From Bifidobacterium olomucense (GTDB lineage Bacteria; Actinomycetota; Actinomycetes; Actinomycetales; Bifidobacteriaceae): a stretch of DNA of 64,000 nt. The DNA is taken from the NCBI RefSeq assembly GCF_012932375.1, contig NZ_JAAIIG010000001.1:1-64000 (forward strand), given 5' to 3'. Below the pieces are notes generated by a model, which was not told the DNA's origin, searched no databases, and was given only the letters and a program-made list of their open reading frames with translations. The position numbers and the translations under genes are program-made. Below, one piece after another: positions 44,729 to 53,718 of this stretch (positions are counted from its first letter, which is position 1; each line of letters starts with the position of its first letter).

Positions 44729-45466
44729 TCAGGCCGGGATGCCGGAACCGGACCGATGCACGTCTTGCAGCTGACGAAAGCCGTCGGGGGTCAGCACCGC
44801 ATCGGCCGGCACATCATGCGGTTCAACGGGCAGCGGCCGGTCCATGACCTCCCATGGCCAGCACACGGCGATCAGAGGACATCCCTGCCGTCGCAAGGTC
44901 AGCGCGCGGTCATACCAGCCGGCACCGCGTCCAAGACGGTAGCCCTGTGGATCAACTCCCAGTGCCGGGGCTATCACAACATCGGCCTCGTGCAACGCCT
45001 CCGGCGGAAGCACGGCTCCCATCGGCTCATCGGGGCGGAGATGCGTTGCATGTGCCCCATCTGCCGCAGATTTGCCCGGCACAGTCATCAACGTATCCAC
45101 CGAGGCCAGCCTGCTCCAGCCGATCTCCAGACCGCTGCCCAACCTCGGTACCAATACCGTGCACCCGCGTTCCAACAGCCATCGCAGCAGGGGACGCGTC
45201 TCCACTTCCGTTCCCATGGATACATAGGCGGCCACGGTCAACGGTGCGCCATGAGATGAAAGCGATGCCAATTCCCCCGACAGGTGGCGAACCAATCGTT
45301 CGCCGGCTTCGCGACGTTCTTCAGGCGTGGTCAACTTCCGTCGTGCAAGCGCCCTATGCCGCAGCATGGTTTTACCGGGGCTACCGTTGTCGACGGCGGC
45401 CATGCCAATCGTCGCTACGGTGTTATCAGCCGATCCGTTCCGGTCGTTTTGCTCATGCGCACTCAT
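44729..45466 (-). CDS. 5-formyltetrahydrofolate cyclo-ligase
   Basis: The 245-residue cytoplasmic enzyme uses ATP to turn 5-formyl-THF into 5,10-methenyl-THF, recovering a stored folate. The conserved motifs are RHRALARRKLTTPEERREAG (early helix), AAYVSMGTEVETRPLL, and the ATP/substrate loop DPQGYRLGRGAGWYDRAL. A short N-terminal extension of about 30 residues is poorly conserved. The ATG at 45466 is preferred to a TTG nine bases earlier. It is divergent from the acetyltransferase gene with only about 40 bp between them, so their promoters must overlap. Confidence 0.94.
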   Translation of the reverse strand: MSAHEQNDRNGSADNTVATIGMAAVDNGSPGKTMLRHRALARRKLTTPEERREAGERLVRHLSGELASLSSHGAPLTVAAYVSMGTEVETRPLLRWLLERGCTVLVPRLGSGLEIGWSRLASVDTLMTVPGKSAADGAHATHLRPDEPMGAVLPPEALHEADVVIAPALGVDPQGYRLGRGAGWYDRALTLRRQGCPLIAVCWPWEVMDRPLPVEPHDVPADAVLTPDGFRQLQDVHRSGSGIPA

Positions 45467-45508
45467 ATGGCACAACCTAGCATGTTACCGATGGCTACAA
45501 TAAGGTCC

Positions 45509-46165
45509 GTGTCAGTTTTCCAGTCCATCAATCAGTCTCTGAAGCAGGCGTTTCATCCGGCGCATCAGATTCGGATGCCTCGCTTGACCTACCCGGCTTT
45601 TCCCATCGCGTTGCGTCCGCTGACCATGGATGACGAAGAAGACTGGAACGAGGTGCGTTGGCGGAACAATGACTGGCTTGCCCCATGGGAGTCGGGCGAC
45701 CCCATGCATTCCGGCTCCATCACGTTCAACCAATGGATTCAGCGTCAGCGGTTCAGCGAGCAGCATGGCGAAGGTGCCCTGTTCGCCATGGAATACCAGA
45801 TGCATATCGTCGGCCAGATTTCCTTGGGAGCCATATCGTATGGGGCCATGCGCACCGGTGTGGTGGGCTATTGGGTGGACCAGCGCTATGCAGGGCACGG
45901 GTTCGCGCCGATGGCTTTGGCCATGCTCGCCGATTGGGCGTTAGGAGATCCTTTCGGGCCGGCCCTGCACCGGCTGGAGATCGCCATACTGCCGGACAAT
46001 GCGCGCTCGCTGGCCGTGGTGCGTAAGGTCGGCGCACATCATGAGGGGTTGCGTGAACGGTATATGTATGTGAATGGTAGGTGGCGTGACCATGTGACGT
46101 TCGCCCTGTTCGCCGAGGATATAGGTTCGGGATTCGCCTCGCGACTCGCCGGGGGACGAAGCTGA
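45509..46165 (+). CDS. GNAT acetyltransferase, RimJ/RimL type
   Basis: The protein is 218 residues from a GTG at 45509 preceded by AAGG. The ATG at 45491 is also possible, and further upstream in-frame ATGs lie inside the divergent gene. RimJ/RimL-type features are IALRPLTMDDEEDWNEVRWR, VVGYWVDQRYAGHGFAPMAL (acetyl-CoA pyrophosphate loop QRYAGHG), HRLEIAILPDNARSLAV and VGAHHEGLRERYM. In this group the substrate is usually the N-terminus of a ribosomal protein, but the target here is unknown. Confidence 0.93.
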   Translation: MSVFQSINQSLKQAFHPAHQIRMPRLTYPAFPIALRPLTMDDEEDWNEVRWRNNDWLAPWESGDPMHSGSITFNQWIQRQRFSEQHGEGALFAMEYQMHIVGQISLGAISYGAMRTGVVGYWVDQRYAGHGFAPMALAMLADWALGDPFGPALHRLEIAILPDNARSLAVVRKVGAHHEGLRERYMYVNGRWRDHVTFALFAEDIGSGFASRLAGGRS

Positions 46166-46247
46166 TGCCCGCGCCGGACGCGGTCTGAACCCGACACGCC
46201 CGGATGGAAGGTTCAAGTTCGTCGGCACCTCTCCTATTCTTGACACT

Positions 46248-47624
46248 ATGGGTTATGAGTCACTAAGCACTGTCATCGTGCTGGTGATTGTGACGATTAT
46301 CATCGTCGTATGGTTGCCTGTGCGCACGGCCAATGGCATGAAGCGTGTGGACGAGCACCGGCAGGATCGATATTCGCCGTCCCTGCATATTGTTGAGGCC
46401 GAAAACGGCGAGCGGTTCGGGGACATCAAGCCGCACAAGGCGAAAGGGGCAGCAATGCCAGCATCAACACCGTCAGCGAGGCTGACACCTGAGCATATCG
46501 CTCATGTGCGTGAGCTGCGTCGTGCCTCCATTCGTCGTCGCAGAATGTTGGCGGCCGGCCTGCTTGCCGTGACGGTGTTGGTGTTTGTCGCCGCCTTTCC
46601 GCTGAAGTTCAGTCCCTGGTTCGCGCTGGTTCCCTTGGCATTGCTGGCGGGTGTGCTGGCGCTGGGAGCCAATGCGGCCCGCCATGCTCGTCTTTGGGAA
46701 CGTCGGGTGTCGCGGTATGAGCATAAGCGTGCGGCGCAGAAAAAGACCATGAATCAGGCGCGCGTCGAGGCGGCGAAGATCGCTCAGGCTCATGCGCAAG
46801 CTAGCGGTGCCATACCGCAGACCTCTCGCAACGAGGCCTCGTCGGACGCGGTCGCACGCAACGAAACACCTGCGTCCGGCGTTTCGACCGAAGTGATGGA
46901 GCAGCGTGAGATCCGTCGTGCCCTGCGACAGGCCGAACAGGAGCAGGCCAAGGCCAAGGCGATGCGCAAGGCCGTCGCCGACCGTTCCACAGCATCAGAC
47001 GATGACTCTGCCTCCTCGGACAAGTCTGGTGAAGCGGTCGCTGCATCAACGCCTTCTGAGGTGGCGGAACATCGCGCTTCCGACGCTTCCGACCAGGGCG
47101 AATCGGCGGCAAGGGCCGCAGTTTCCGCTGCATCCCTGACCGTGCGGGACGAACGTGATCAGGCACAGTCGGATGCAACGTCTGAATTGGCTTCGGTACA
47201 CCCCTCCCGTGCGCTGGATGTGTTCGACATGGCCACATCGCAGGATCTCATCTCCTTCACCCTGGGTGGTGAACAGCACAAGGGCGGCCAGTCCGGTCAC
47301 GCTCCGGAAAGCCTGGAGATCAAGTCGACCCGTCAGGTGTCGAAGGCCACGCCGGCCGAACCTGAGGTCGTGGAGCGTTTGGTCGATGAGGCACGTGCCG
47401 TCAAGGCTGCCGACGATGCCAAGGCATCCGCCGCACAGGCTGCCGAATCCGATGCCACGGCGAATGCGGCGAGCGAAACGGCGGTGAACATCGAGGCCGC
47501 CGACGGCGCGGATCGCGCAGCCTTCCACAAGACCGAGGAACAGGCGGACGTCGATGCGCCACAGGCGGCGGCTGATTCCTTGGGCATGGGACTGGATTCC
47601 ATTCTGGCCCGCCGCGGCAACTGA
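46248..47624 (+). CDS. Unknown membrane protein with long charged C-terminus
   Basis: The 458-residue protein has a first membrane segment at residues 8-25, then a basic stretch. A hairpin of two hydrophobic segments (about 100-120 and 124-144) is followed by a 300-residue hydrophilic tail rich in A, E, S, D and Q with coiled-coil character. I recognise no domain family. The size and layout resemble actinobacterial division- or envelope-associated accessory proteins, but this is only a loose comparison. It precedes groES, which has its own regulated promoter. Confidence 0.7.
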   Translation: MGYESLSTVIVLVIVTIIIVVWLPVRTANGMKRVDEHRQDRYSPSLHIVEAENGERFGDIKPHKAKGAAMPASTPSARLTPEHIAHVRELRRASIRRRRMLAAGLLAVTVLVFVAAFPLKFSPWFALVPLALLAGVLALGANAARHARLWERRVSRYEHKRAAQKKTMNQARVEAAKIAQAHAQASGAIPQTSRNEASSDAVARNETPASGVSTEVMEQREIRRALRQAEQEQAKAKAMRKAVADRSTASDDDSASSDKSGEAVAASTPSEVAEHRASDASDQGESAARAAVSAASLTVRDERDQAQSDATSELASVHPSRALDVFDMATSQDLISFTLGGEQHKGGQSGHAPESLEIKSTRQVSKATPAEPEVVERLVDEARAVKAADDAKASAAQAAESDATANAASETAVNIEAADGADRAAFHKTEEQADVDAPQAAADSLGMGLDSILARRGN

Positions 47625-47646
47625 GCAGTCGTTTTCTCTCACAGCG

Positions 47647-47673
47647 TTAGCACTCAAGTTGGCAGAGTGCTAA
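47647..47673 (+). promoter_or_regulatory. CIRCE operator of groES (HrcA binding)
   Basis: TTAGCACTC, nine bases, GAGTGCTAA: an exact match to the CIRCE inverted repeat bound by HrcA. It overlaps a likely promoter, with TTGGCA (47659-47664) and TACCAT (47683-47688) 18 bp apart, so HrcA should repress by blocking polymerase until heat shock. hrcA is not in the window. Confidence 0.95.
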
Positions 47674-47791
47674 CAATCGCGCTACCATGTGTCCTAGCGC
47701 AAAGGGACAACGCAAGTGATCGTCAGCCTCTTGAGGCGTTCTGGCGCGGCATTATCGAACTGAACTACAAGCAGATACGAGGTGACCCACA

Positions 47792-48085
47792 GTGTCGATT
47801 AATCTCACACCGTTGGAAGATAAGATCATCGTCAAGCAGGCCGAGGCCCAGACTCAGACCGCGTCCGGTCTCTACATTCCGGACAACGCCAAGGAGAAGC
47901 CGCAGCAGGGCGAAGTTCTGGCCGTTGGCCCGGGCCGTCGCGATGACAAGGGCGAGCGTATCCCGATGGATGTCAAGGTCGGCGACAAGGTGCTGTACTC
48001 CAAGTACGGCGGCACCGAGGTGCACTACGAGGGTGAGGATTACCTCATCATCGGTGCCCGTGACGTGCTGGCCATTCTTGGCTGA
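47792..48085 (+). CDS. groES: Co-chaperonin GroES
   Basis: The 97-residue 10-kDa chaperonin lid works with GroEL. Motifs are [40 protein letters not shown] (mobile loop and roof) and a C-terminal [10 protein letters not shown]. No groEL follows, as is usual in bifidobacteria where the two genes are apart. The start at 47792 is a GTG; the long leader (about 105 bases) carries the CIRCE element. Confidence 0.97.
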   Translation: MSINLTPLEDKIIVKQAEAQTQTASGLYIPDNAKEKPQQGEVLAVGPGRRDDKGERIPMDVKVGDKVLYSKYGGTEVHYEGEDYLIIGARDVLAILG

Positions 48086-48109
48086 GTAGCGAACGCGCAG
48101 TGATCGTTC

Positions 48110-48134
48110 AGACCCCGGACTGGTGCCGGGGTCT
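48110..48134 (+). terminator. Terminator after groES
   Basis: AGACCCCGG pairs with CCGGGGTCT around ACTGGTG, followed by TGTTGT. The perfect stem lies 25 bp after the stop. Confidence 0.85.
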
Positions 48135-48246
48135 TGTTGTATTCGGACAGGGACATTGCGGCCGGTGCAGCCAGTGCAATTAGCGCTCGGCGTATTTGAG
48201 TATGACGGTACGCCGCACGTACACTGGAGGGCAGATCGAAGTCGCT

Positions 48247-49236
48247 ATGAAAGAGGCTGTCATGATCGATGCGCCCGTTGCCACCGCAACTGTCATCGCC
48301 CGTCCGTCCATGTTGGTTCATCTTGCCGATACGCTCGAAGGGGCGCTGTCCTGTTCGCGTGAGGTGATCGATCTTGTGGTCACCACCTTTGCGGCCGGTG
48401 GGCATTTGCTGCTTGAAGATGTGCCGGGAGTCGGCAAGACCACGCTCGCCCGCGCCATGGGGCGCGCCATCGGCGGCGAGACGAACCGGATCCAGTTCAC
48501 TCCTGACCTTCTGCCCAGCGACCTGACCGGTGTGAGCATCTATTCGCAGGACGCGCGTGACTTTGCGTTTCATCCAGGGCCGTTGTTCGCCAATATCGTC
48601 ATTGCCGACGAGATCAACCGTGCGAATCCCAAAACCCAATCCGCCATGCTGGAGGCTATGAACGAAAGCCAGATCAGCGTGGACGGCATCACCCATGTGC
48701 TGCCGGACCCATATTTCGTTATCGCCACGCAAAATCCTATCGAGCTTGAGGGGACGTACCCGCTTCCCGAGGCGCAACTTGACCGTTTCATGACCTGTGC
48801 CAGCTTCGGCTATCCGTCCGCGCAAGCCGAAGCCGCGATGCTCGTCTCCTCGGACTGGTCGCGGCCGCTTGACCGAGTGCATCAGATATGCACCGCAGAC
48901 GAGGCGATCGCCATTCGCGCCGCCGTGCGTAGGGTCGCGCTCTGTGATGCGGTGGCCGATTATCTGGTGGCCATCGTCCAAGCCACTCGATCACGTGAAG
49001 ATATCCGTTACGGTGCCTCTCCTCGTGCCAGCCTGCATTTGGCGGCTATGGCCCGTGCCTATGCGTTTATCGACGGGCGGGATTTTGTGCTGCCGGATGA
49101 TGTGCGATCATCGGCCGTACCGGTGCTTGCCCATCGTCTGGTGCTGAGGGACGTCGGCTTCGATTCGGGGTCGCTTGACCGGGCCCGAGACATCATCTCT
49201 GACATCGTATCCGCCACCTCCGTGCCCAAGGTGTGA
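48247..49236 (+). CDS. MoxR-family AAA+ ATPase
   Basis: The protein is 329 residues from the ATG at 48247; ATG at 48262 and TTG at 48196 are alternatives. The AAA+ core has Walker A LEDVPGVGKTTLARAMG, Walker B NIVIADEINRANPKTQ, sensor 1 IATQNPIE and a C-terminal lid. MoxR ATPases act as chaperones for maturation of cofactor- or envelope-linked complexes. The stop overlaps the GTG or ATG start of the DUF58-transglutaminase gene, a conserved moxR-DUF58-tgpA order in which they probably work together. Confidence 0.92.
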   Translation: MKEAVMIDAPVATATVIARPSMLVHLADTLEGALSCSREVIDLVVTTFAAGGHLLLEDVPGVGKTTLARAMGRAIGGETNRIQFTPDLLPSDLTGVSIYSQDARDFAFHPGPLFANIVIADEINRANPKTQSAMLEAMNESQISVDGITHVLPDPYFVIATQNPIELEGTYPLPEAQLDRFMTCASFGYPSAQAEAAMLVSSDWSRPLDRVHQICTADEAIAIRAAVRRVALCDAVADYLVAIVQATRSREDIRYGASPRASLHLAAMARAYAFIDGRDFVLPDDVRSSAVPVLAHRLVLRDVGFDSGSLDRARDIISDIVSATSVPKV

Positions 49237-52200
49237 CTATGACCCGCGCAAGCCGTCACGAATTGACTGATCGCCGACTGGTTCGGCACGGTCTGATTCG
49301 TCCCACATGGGGAGGGGCATTGCTGCTTGCGGCGGCAGGCGGATGCTGTTTCGGTGGACTGTTGCTTGACGAACGCACGCTGATGGATGTCAGCATCGCG
49401 TTCGTGGTGGTGTTCGTATGCGCATTGGTGCTGGTGATGCTGCAATGGTGCGGTGTGATCGCCATCGGCCAATCCGTCCTTTCCAATCAGATCGAACAAC
49501 GAGACAGCTACGGTACTGTGGTAAGCCGGGTGGTGGGAGATCTTCCCGAGCGTCGCGGCTGGTACGTCACCGTAAGCACTGTGGTGCGATGGACGTCGCC
49601 GTTGGGCTTGATTGCGGCTCGCAAAGTTGTCCCCGGTGGAGGACAGACGTTGATTGTGCCCGCCGTGGACGAACATATTTCGGGCGATGCGTCCGTGATG
49701 AACGCACGACAGGTAGGCTCCAACCAGTCCGCGCATTCCGGCGGCGTGCGCGCCTACGCGCCAGGCGATCCGCTGAAGCTTATTTCCTGGCGGCAAACCG
49801 CCCATCGCGGCGAACTGATGACCCGCGAATCCAGTCGAGACATGAGCGCCACCATTGTGCTGGTGCCCAACACGGGCGGCGTGACCGTCAAAGAGCTTGA
49901 TGCCGAGGTCGCCGCGCTGCTGCCGTACGTACAGGCTTCGCGAGACACCGGTCGTACGGAGCGGCTCATTGCCACCGATGGTATGCAGACGTTCGAGGGG
50001 GACGAAAATCTCGAGCGATTTTTCGCGGCCGTGCAGCCGTATGCTGCACCGGCGGCATCGTCTGCATCCGGAGACCGGCGGCCCTCGCAAGCGAACAGTG
50101 TGAAGAAGCCTGAGCTGCCAAGTGTTCCCGAACGTGCATCCGCCATCGTGCGAACGGCCATGAACGGACAGGGAGCGGTGCGAGTGCTGATCTGCGACGG
50201 CACCGACAGTCAAGCGCTTGCTACGGCGTTACGGCACAGCCCGATCGCCGACAGGCTCACGGTGCTCGCCCCGGCCGATACAAAGCCGACTGCAACATCT
50301 GCATATCGGCATATCGATATGCAGACGGTTTCGCCCGCCGGCCGTACGATGCGAATGGGTTTCAACAAGATTCCCGAGCAACGGACGTCCCCCGACAACG
50401 TCGGCCGTGTTCGGCTGTCACGGCTGGCATATCGGCTCCTGCCTCGTTTCGCGGGCGCTATGGCGCTGACGACGTTCTTCGGTGTGGCGCTCACAGGCCT
50501 TTCCGGCCTTATCTCCCCTGACGGCATGTGGATATGGTTCGCGGCTGCGTTGCTGGGGCTGGCCGCGCTGGGAGCCGTCGTACAATCCACCACGCGCATA
50601 CGTTCCGTATTGCGATTCGTGGCCTATACGATGTTCGTGCTGCTCGCCACGGCGGCACTGGCTGCGGTGCGTTTCCGGCAGATTGCCTCCGCCGCGCACG
50701 CCCAGATCGCCGAGGAAGAGACCTCGCAGGCCACGCAATACAGCATTGCGCCGGATCTCGCTTCCGGTTCCTCCCCTCTATGGAAGTTGTTCGGCGGCGT
50801 CGTCAACACCGGATTCGACCAACTCAACATCCAACTGCCGCCGCTCAAGGTCTCCGAAGCCAGCGACCTGTTCCTCATCTTGGCGGTGGCGGCGCTCGCC
50901 GTCGCGGTGCGGTGCCTTCTCGTCTTCCGGCCGTTGATTCCTACCATGGTCGTGCTGCCGGTGGCGGCGCTCGCCGCCGATTATGCGTTGGTGGGGCATC
51001 TGGCACCGCTGTGGGCGATCGGTTTGACCGTCGCGGCCTTCCCTCTGGCCTTGTTCGCCGCCCATCCGGGGCGGTCATATCCCGCTTTGCGTCTGGAAAG
51101 GCCTCGTATTTCGCCGAAACGGTCCGGAACCATCCGCGCATCCGGCACCAACGCCGGCCGCACGCTCATCGCCGCTTCGTTTGCCGTCGCCGTGCTCGCC
51201 GCCGCCATCACTCTGCCTCTGACCGGTCCTGCCGCGCTGCTGGCGTACCGAGTGCCCCTGTCCATCGGAGAAGGCGGTGGCATGTTCACCTCGAACACCG
51301 TCAATCCGATGATCGACCTTAAGCGCAACATTGCCGCCGGTTCGGACGAGACGGTACTGACATACCGGTCCTACAAGCGTCTTTACCTGCGCCTGACCAC
51401 GCTCGACAATTTCGATGGCGACACCTGGGGATACGACCGTCAATTCGCGCTCGATGCCGGGCTCTACGGCTCAGGCATCCAACTCGGTCGCAACAGCGAA
51501 GATGAGCTTTCCCGCTACGACTGTATGATGATGAACCCGTTAGGAGCCTACATGGCGGCGCTCGGCTATACCGGATATGACGTTGCAGTGACCGACACGA
51601 GTTCACTCGAACGGTTCATGGTCAACGCCAACATTCGCATCGACACCCTCAAATCACGCTTCCTGCCTGTGCCCGGAAACGTCACGCACCTCGATAATGG
51701 CGTAGGCGGCGACTGGCTGCTCTATCAGGACGGCACGGTGTACAACCGCACCACCGGTACCTCGTCGGACCTCGAATATGGTGCAGACGGCAATGCAATC
51801 GACCCCATCACCACATCGTCCGGTTTCAGTCAACTATCCCAGATCACAAGCGCGCAGAGCGCCCTGTTAGGTGACGCGGACGTCACCGATGACGACCTGC
51901 AGCGTTGGTATCAGGCCCGTCGTGATCTGGCGGATACAGGTCTTGCCGAAGTCCATCGCGATACGGACGGTGACTTCCTCGTCATCAGGGCCACGATCAA
52001 TGGCGATGGCAGCGTGACGGGGGCGAACGGATGGCGGCTGGGGGCCGGCAGTTTCCAAGGCGAACAGGCGACGTTCCTGGATGGTACGTCCGCGCCCACG
52101 CCGTCCAGCGTGGTATTCGACGATACGATTGTGGAACAGTTGGGCTTCGGCAAGGATAATTACATACTCGGCTTTGGCTCGGGCGGCAGCATGGTAATCG

Positions 52201-53612
52201 TCACTCCGCTGGATGCTTCGATGTCCAGCGCGAATGCGGACGCGCAGTCTGGCGCTCCCGGCGCTGCGAGCTCGTCTCGCGATACCGATGCATGGGCCGG
52301 CCGCGTGTTCTCCTTCCTGCATAAGAACACCAGCCTGTCCGTCTATACCGTGGTCAACGGCAGTATTCCACGGGCCAATCAGTCGATCGCGCGCATGCAG
52401 TGGTACGTGGACGCCAGCGACAGACGCGCCCACGAGAGCCGATACACTTCGTTGCCCGAGAAACTGCCCGCCAACGTGCAATCCGTGATCGACCAGGCGC
52501 AAGCCGCCGGCATACCCATCAAGGGAAGAACCTATGACGATCAGGTGCGTGCCATGCGCTGGCTTGTGGACTATTTCACCAATCCGGACAACGCGTTCAC
52601 CTACTCGCTCGATGCGCCGGACGGCGACGGGCGAGACAATCTCGATGTACTTGATGATTTTCTGGACCCGGACAACGGGCATGCGGGCTATTGCCAGCAT
52701 TACGCTTCCGCGCTCGCCGTACTTGGCCGCTCTCTCGGCGTTCCAACGCGTATTGTGCTCGGCTACAACGCCGGCGTATCCAATCGCGATAAGAACGGCT
52801 TCTTCGTAGTGCAATCCAAGCAGCTCCACGCCTGGACCGAAGCGTATCTCAACGGTGTGGGTTGGGTGCCGTTTGACGTGACGCCCGCCACCGCGGAAAA
52901 CGGGTCGGCCGCGTCCGATGCTGCTTCCGCCGCGGCCGATAGCGCGTCCGATGGTACCGGCGATTCCGGCGATGGAGCCGACGGCACCGCCACGCCGGAT
53001 GCATCCGCCGATGATTCGGCCGATGGTTCCGGCGACGCCTCTGACCAGTCTGATGCGTCGGATACACGTGGTTCCGCCTCACGCCGGAATGCGAACAACG
53101 CCGCTGGCAACGCTGGCAACGATGGCGGATGGATGCTGTGGCGGATGCTGGATCTCGATGCGCGGCTGGTGACACGCGGTATATTGCTCGGGTTGCTTGC
53201 GGCTGTTGCGCTGGTTGGCCTGTGCTTGGGCGTGCCGCGATTATGGCGTCGTATGCGTCGGCGTCGTGTGCTGGCGGCTATCGCGCAGGCTCAAGCGCAT
53301 CAGGACAACGGCGATTCGTCTGCCAGAGCTTGGCGCATGACATGGCGTGAGGTGGTTCTGACCTCGCGAGCTAGGGCGAAAAGGCAAGCGCGGGCCAAGA
53401 CAAAGTCTTCAGGAAAAACTCAGGCGAAGTCCAGTCTCATATTCCAGCCGAGCCAGACCGACATGGATATCGCCCGCATCCTTGCCGAGCGATGCCCCGA
53501 ACAGTCCGATTTCATACTGTTGACGGCCCGTAACGCCACGGCCGCCGCCTTCCGCGGCACCACCGATTCAGTGCAGGGGCTGGCGAGTCGGTTCAGAGCT
53601 TTCTTGCGATAA
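49233..53612 (+). CDS. DUF58-TgpA transglutaminase fusion membrane protein
   Basis: The 1459-residue membrane protein combines two families that usually lie on separate genes. Residues about 20-60 hold two membrane segments and 150-240 the DUF58 core (GGVRAYAPGDPLKLISWRQT). From about 410 comes a TgpA-like block of six or more membrane segments. The large extracytoplasmic part carries a transglutaminase-like domain with cysteine in NGHAGYCQHYASALAVLGRS, histidine in QLHAWTEAYLNG and aspartate in VPFDVTPAT. A serine/aspartate-rich linker (about 1225-1290), a further membrane segment and a cytoplasmic DUF4129-like tail follow. The start is translationally coupled to moxR. It probably modifies or hydrolyses cell-wall peptides or proteins. 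Confidence 0.88.
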   Translation: MTMTRASRHELTDRRLVRHGLIRPTWGGALLLAAAGGCCFGGLLLDERTLMDVSIAFVVVFVCALVLVMLQWCGVIAIGQSVLSNQIEQRDSYGTVVSRVVGDLPERRGWYVTVSTVVRWTSPLGLIAARKVVPGGGQTLIVPAVDEHISGDASVMNARQVGSNQSAHSGGVRAYAPGDPLKLISWRQTAHRGELMTRESSRDMSATIVLVPNTGGVTVKELDAEVAALLPYVQASRDTGRTERLIATDGMQTFEGDENLERFFAAVQPYAAPAASSASGDRRPSQANSVKKPELPSVPERASAIVRTAMNGQGAVRVLICDGTDSQALATALRHSPIADRLTVLAPADTKPTATSAYRHIDMQTVSPAGRTMRMGFNKIPEQRTSPDNVGRVRLSRLAYRLLPRFAGAMALTTFFGVALTGLSGLISPDGMWIWFAAALLGLAALGAVVQSTTRIRSVLRFVAYTMFVLLATAALAAVRFRQIASAAHAQIAEEETSQATQYSIAPDLASGSSPLWKLFGGVVNTGFDQLNIQLPPLKVSEASDLFLILAVAALAVAVRCLLVFRPLIPTMVVLPVAALAADYALVGHLAPLWAIGLTVAAFPLALFAAHPGRSYPALRLERPRISPKRSGTIRASGTNAGRTLIAASFAVAVLAAAITLPLTGPAALLAYRVPLSIGEGGGMFTSNTVNPMIDLKRNIAAGSDETVLTYRSYKRLYLRLTTLDNFDGDTWGYDRQFALDAGLYGSGIQLGRNSEDELSRYDCMMMNPLGAYMAALGYTGYDVAVTDTSSLERFMVNANIRIDTLKSRFLPVPGNVTHLDNGVGGDWLLYQDGTVYNRTTGTSSDLEYGADGNAIDPITTSSGFSQLSQITSAQSALLGDADVTDDDLQRWYQARRDLADTGLAEVHRDTDGDFLVIRATINGDGSVTGANGWRLGAGSFQGEQATFLDGTSAPTPSSVVFDDTIVEQLGFGKDNYILGFGSGGSMVIVTPLDASMSSANADAQSGAPGAASSSRDTDAWAGRVFSFLHKNTSLSVYTVVNGSIPRANQSIARMQWYVDASDRRAHESRYTSLPEKLPANVQSVIDQAQAAGIPIKGRTYDDQVRAMRWLVDYFTNPDNAFTYSLDAPDGDGRDNLDVLDDFLDPDNGHAGYCQHYASALAVLGRSLGVPTRIVLGYNAGVSNRDKNGFFVVQSKQLHAWTEAYLNGVGWVPFDVTPATAENGSAASDAASAAADSASDGTGDSGDGADGTATPDASADDSADGSGDASDQSDASDTRGSASRRNANNAAGNAGNDGGWMLWRMLDLDARLVTRGILLGLLAAVALVGLCLGVPRLWRRMRRRRVLAAIAQAQAHQDNGDSSARAWRMTWREVVLTSRARAKRQARAKTKSSGKTQAKSSLIFQPSQTDMDIARILAERCPEQSDFILLTARNATAAAFRGTTDSVQGLASRFRAFLR

Positions 53613-53638
53613 CGAGCGCGACACAACCGACACAACAA

Positions 53639-53700
53639 AGGCGCTCCTGCCTTGGGCCTTGGCAGCAGAAGCGCCAGAAGAGGCAGTATCGCTTTTTTTG
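53639..53700. terminator. Hairpin between convergent genes
   Basis: GGCGCTCCTGCC and GGCAGCAGAAGCGCC form an imperfect stem, followed later by GCTTTTTTT at 53691-53699. It lies between the fusion gene (+) and the PLP enzyme (-) and can serve both. Confidence 0.55.
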
Positions 53701-53718
53701 ATCGCTTTTTGGAGAAGG

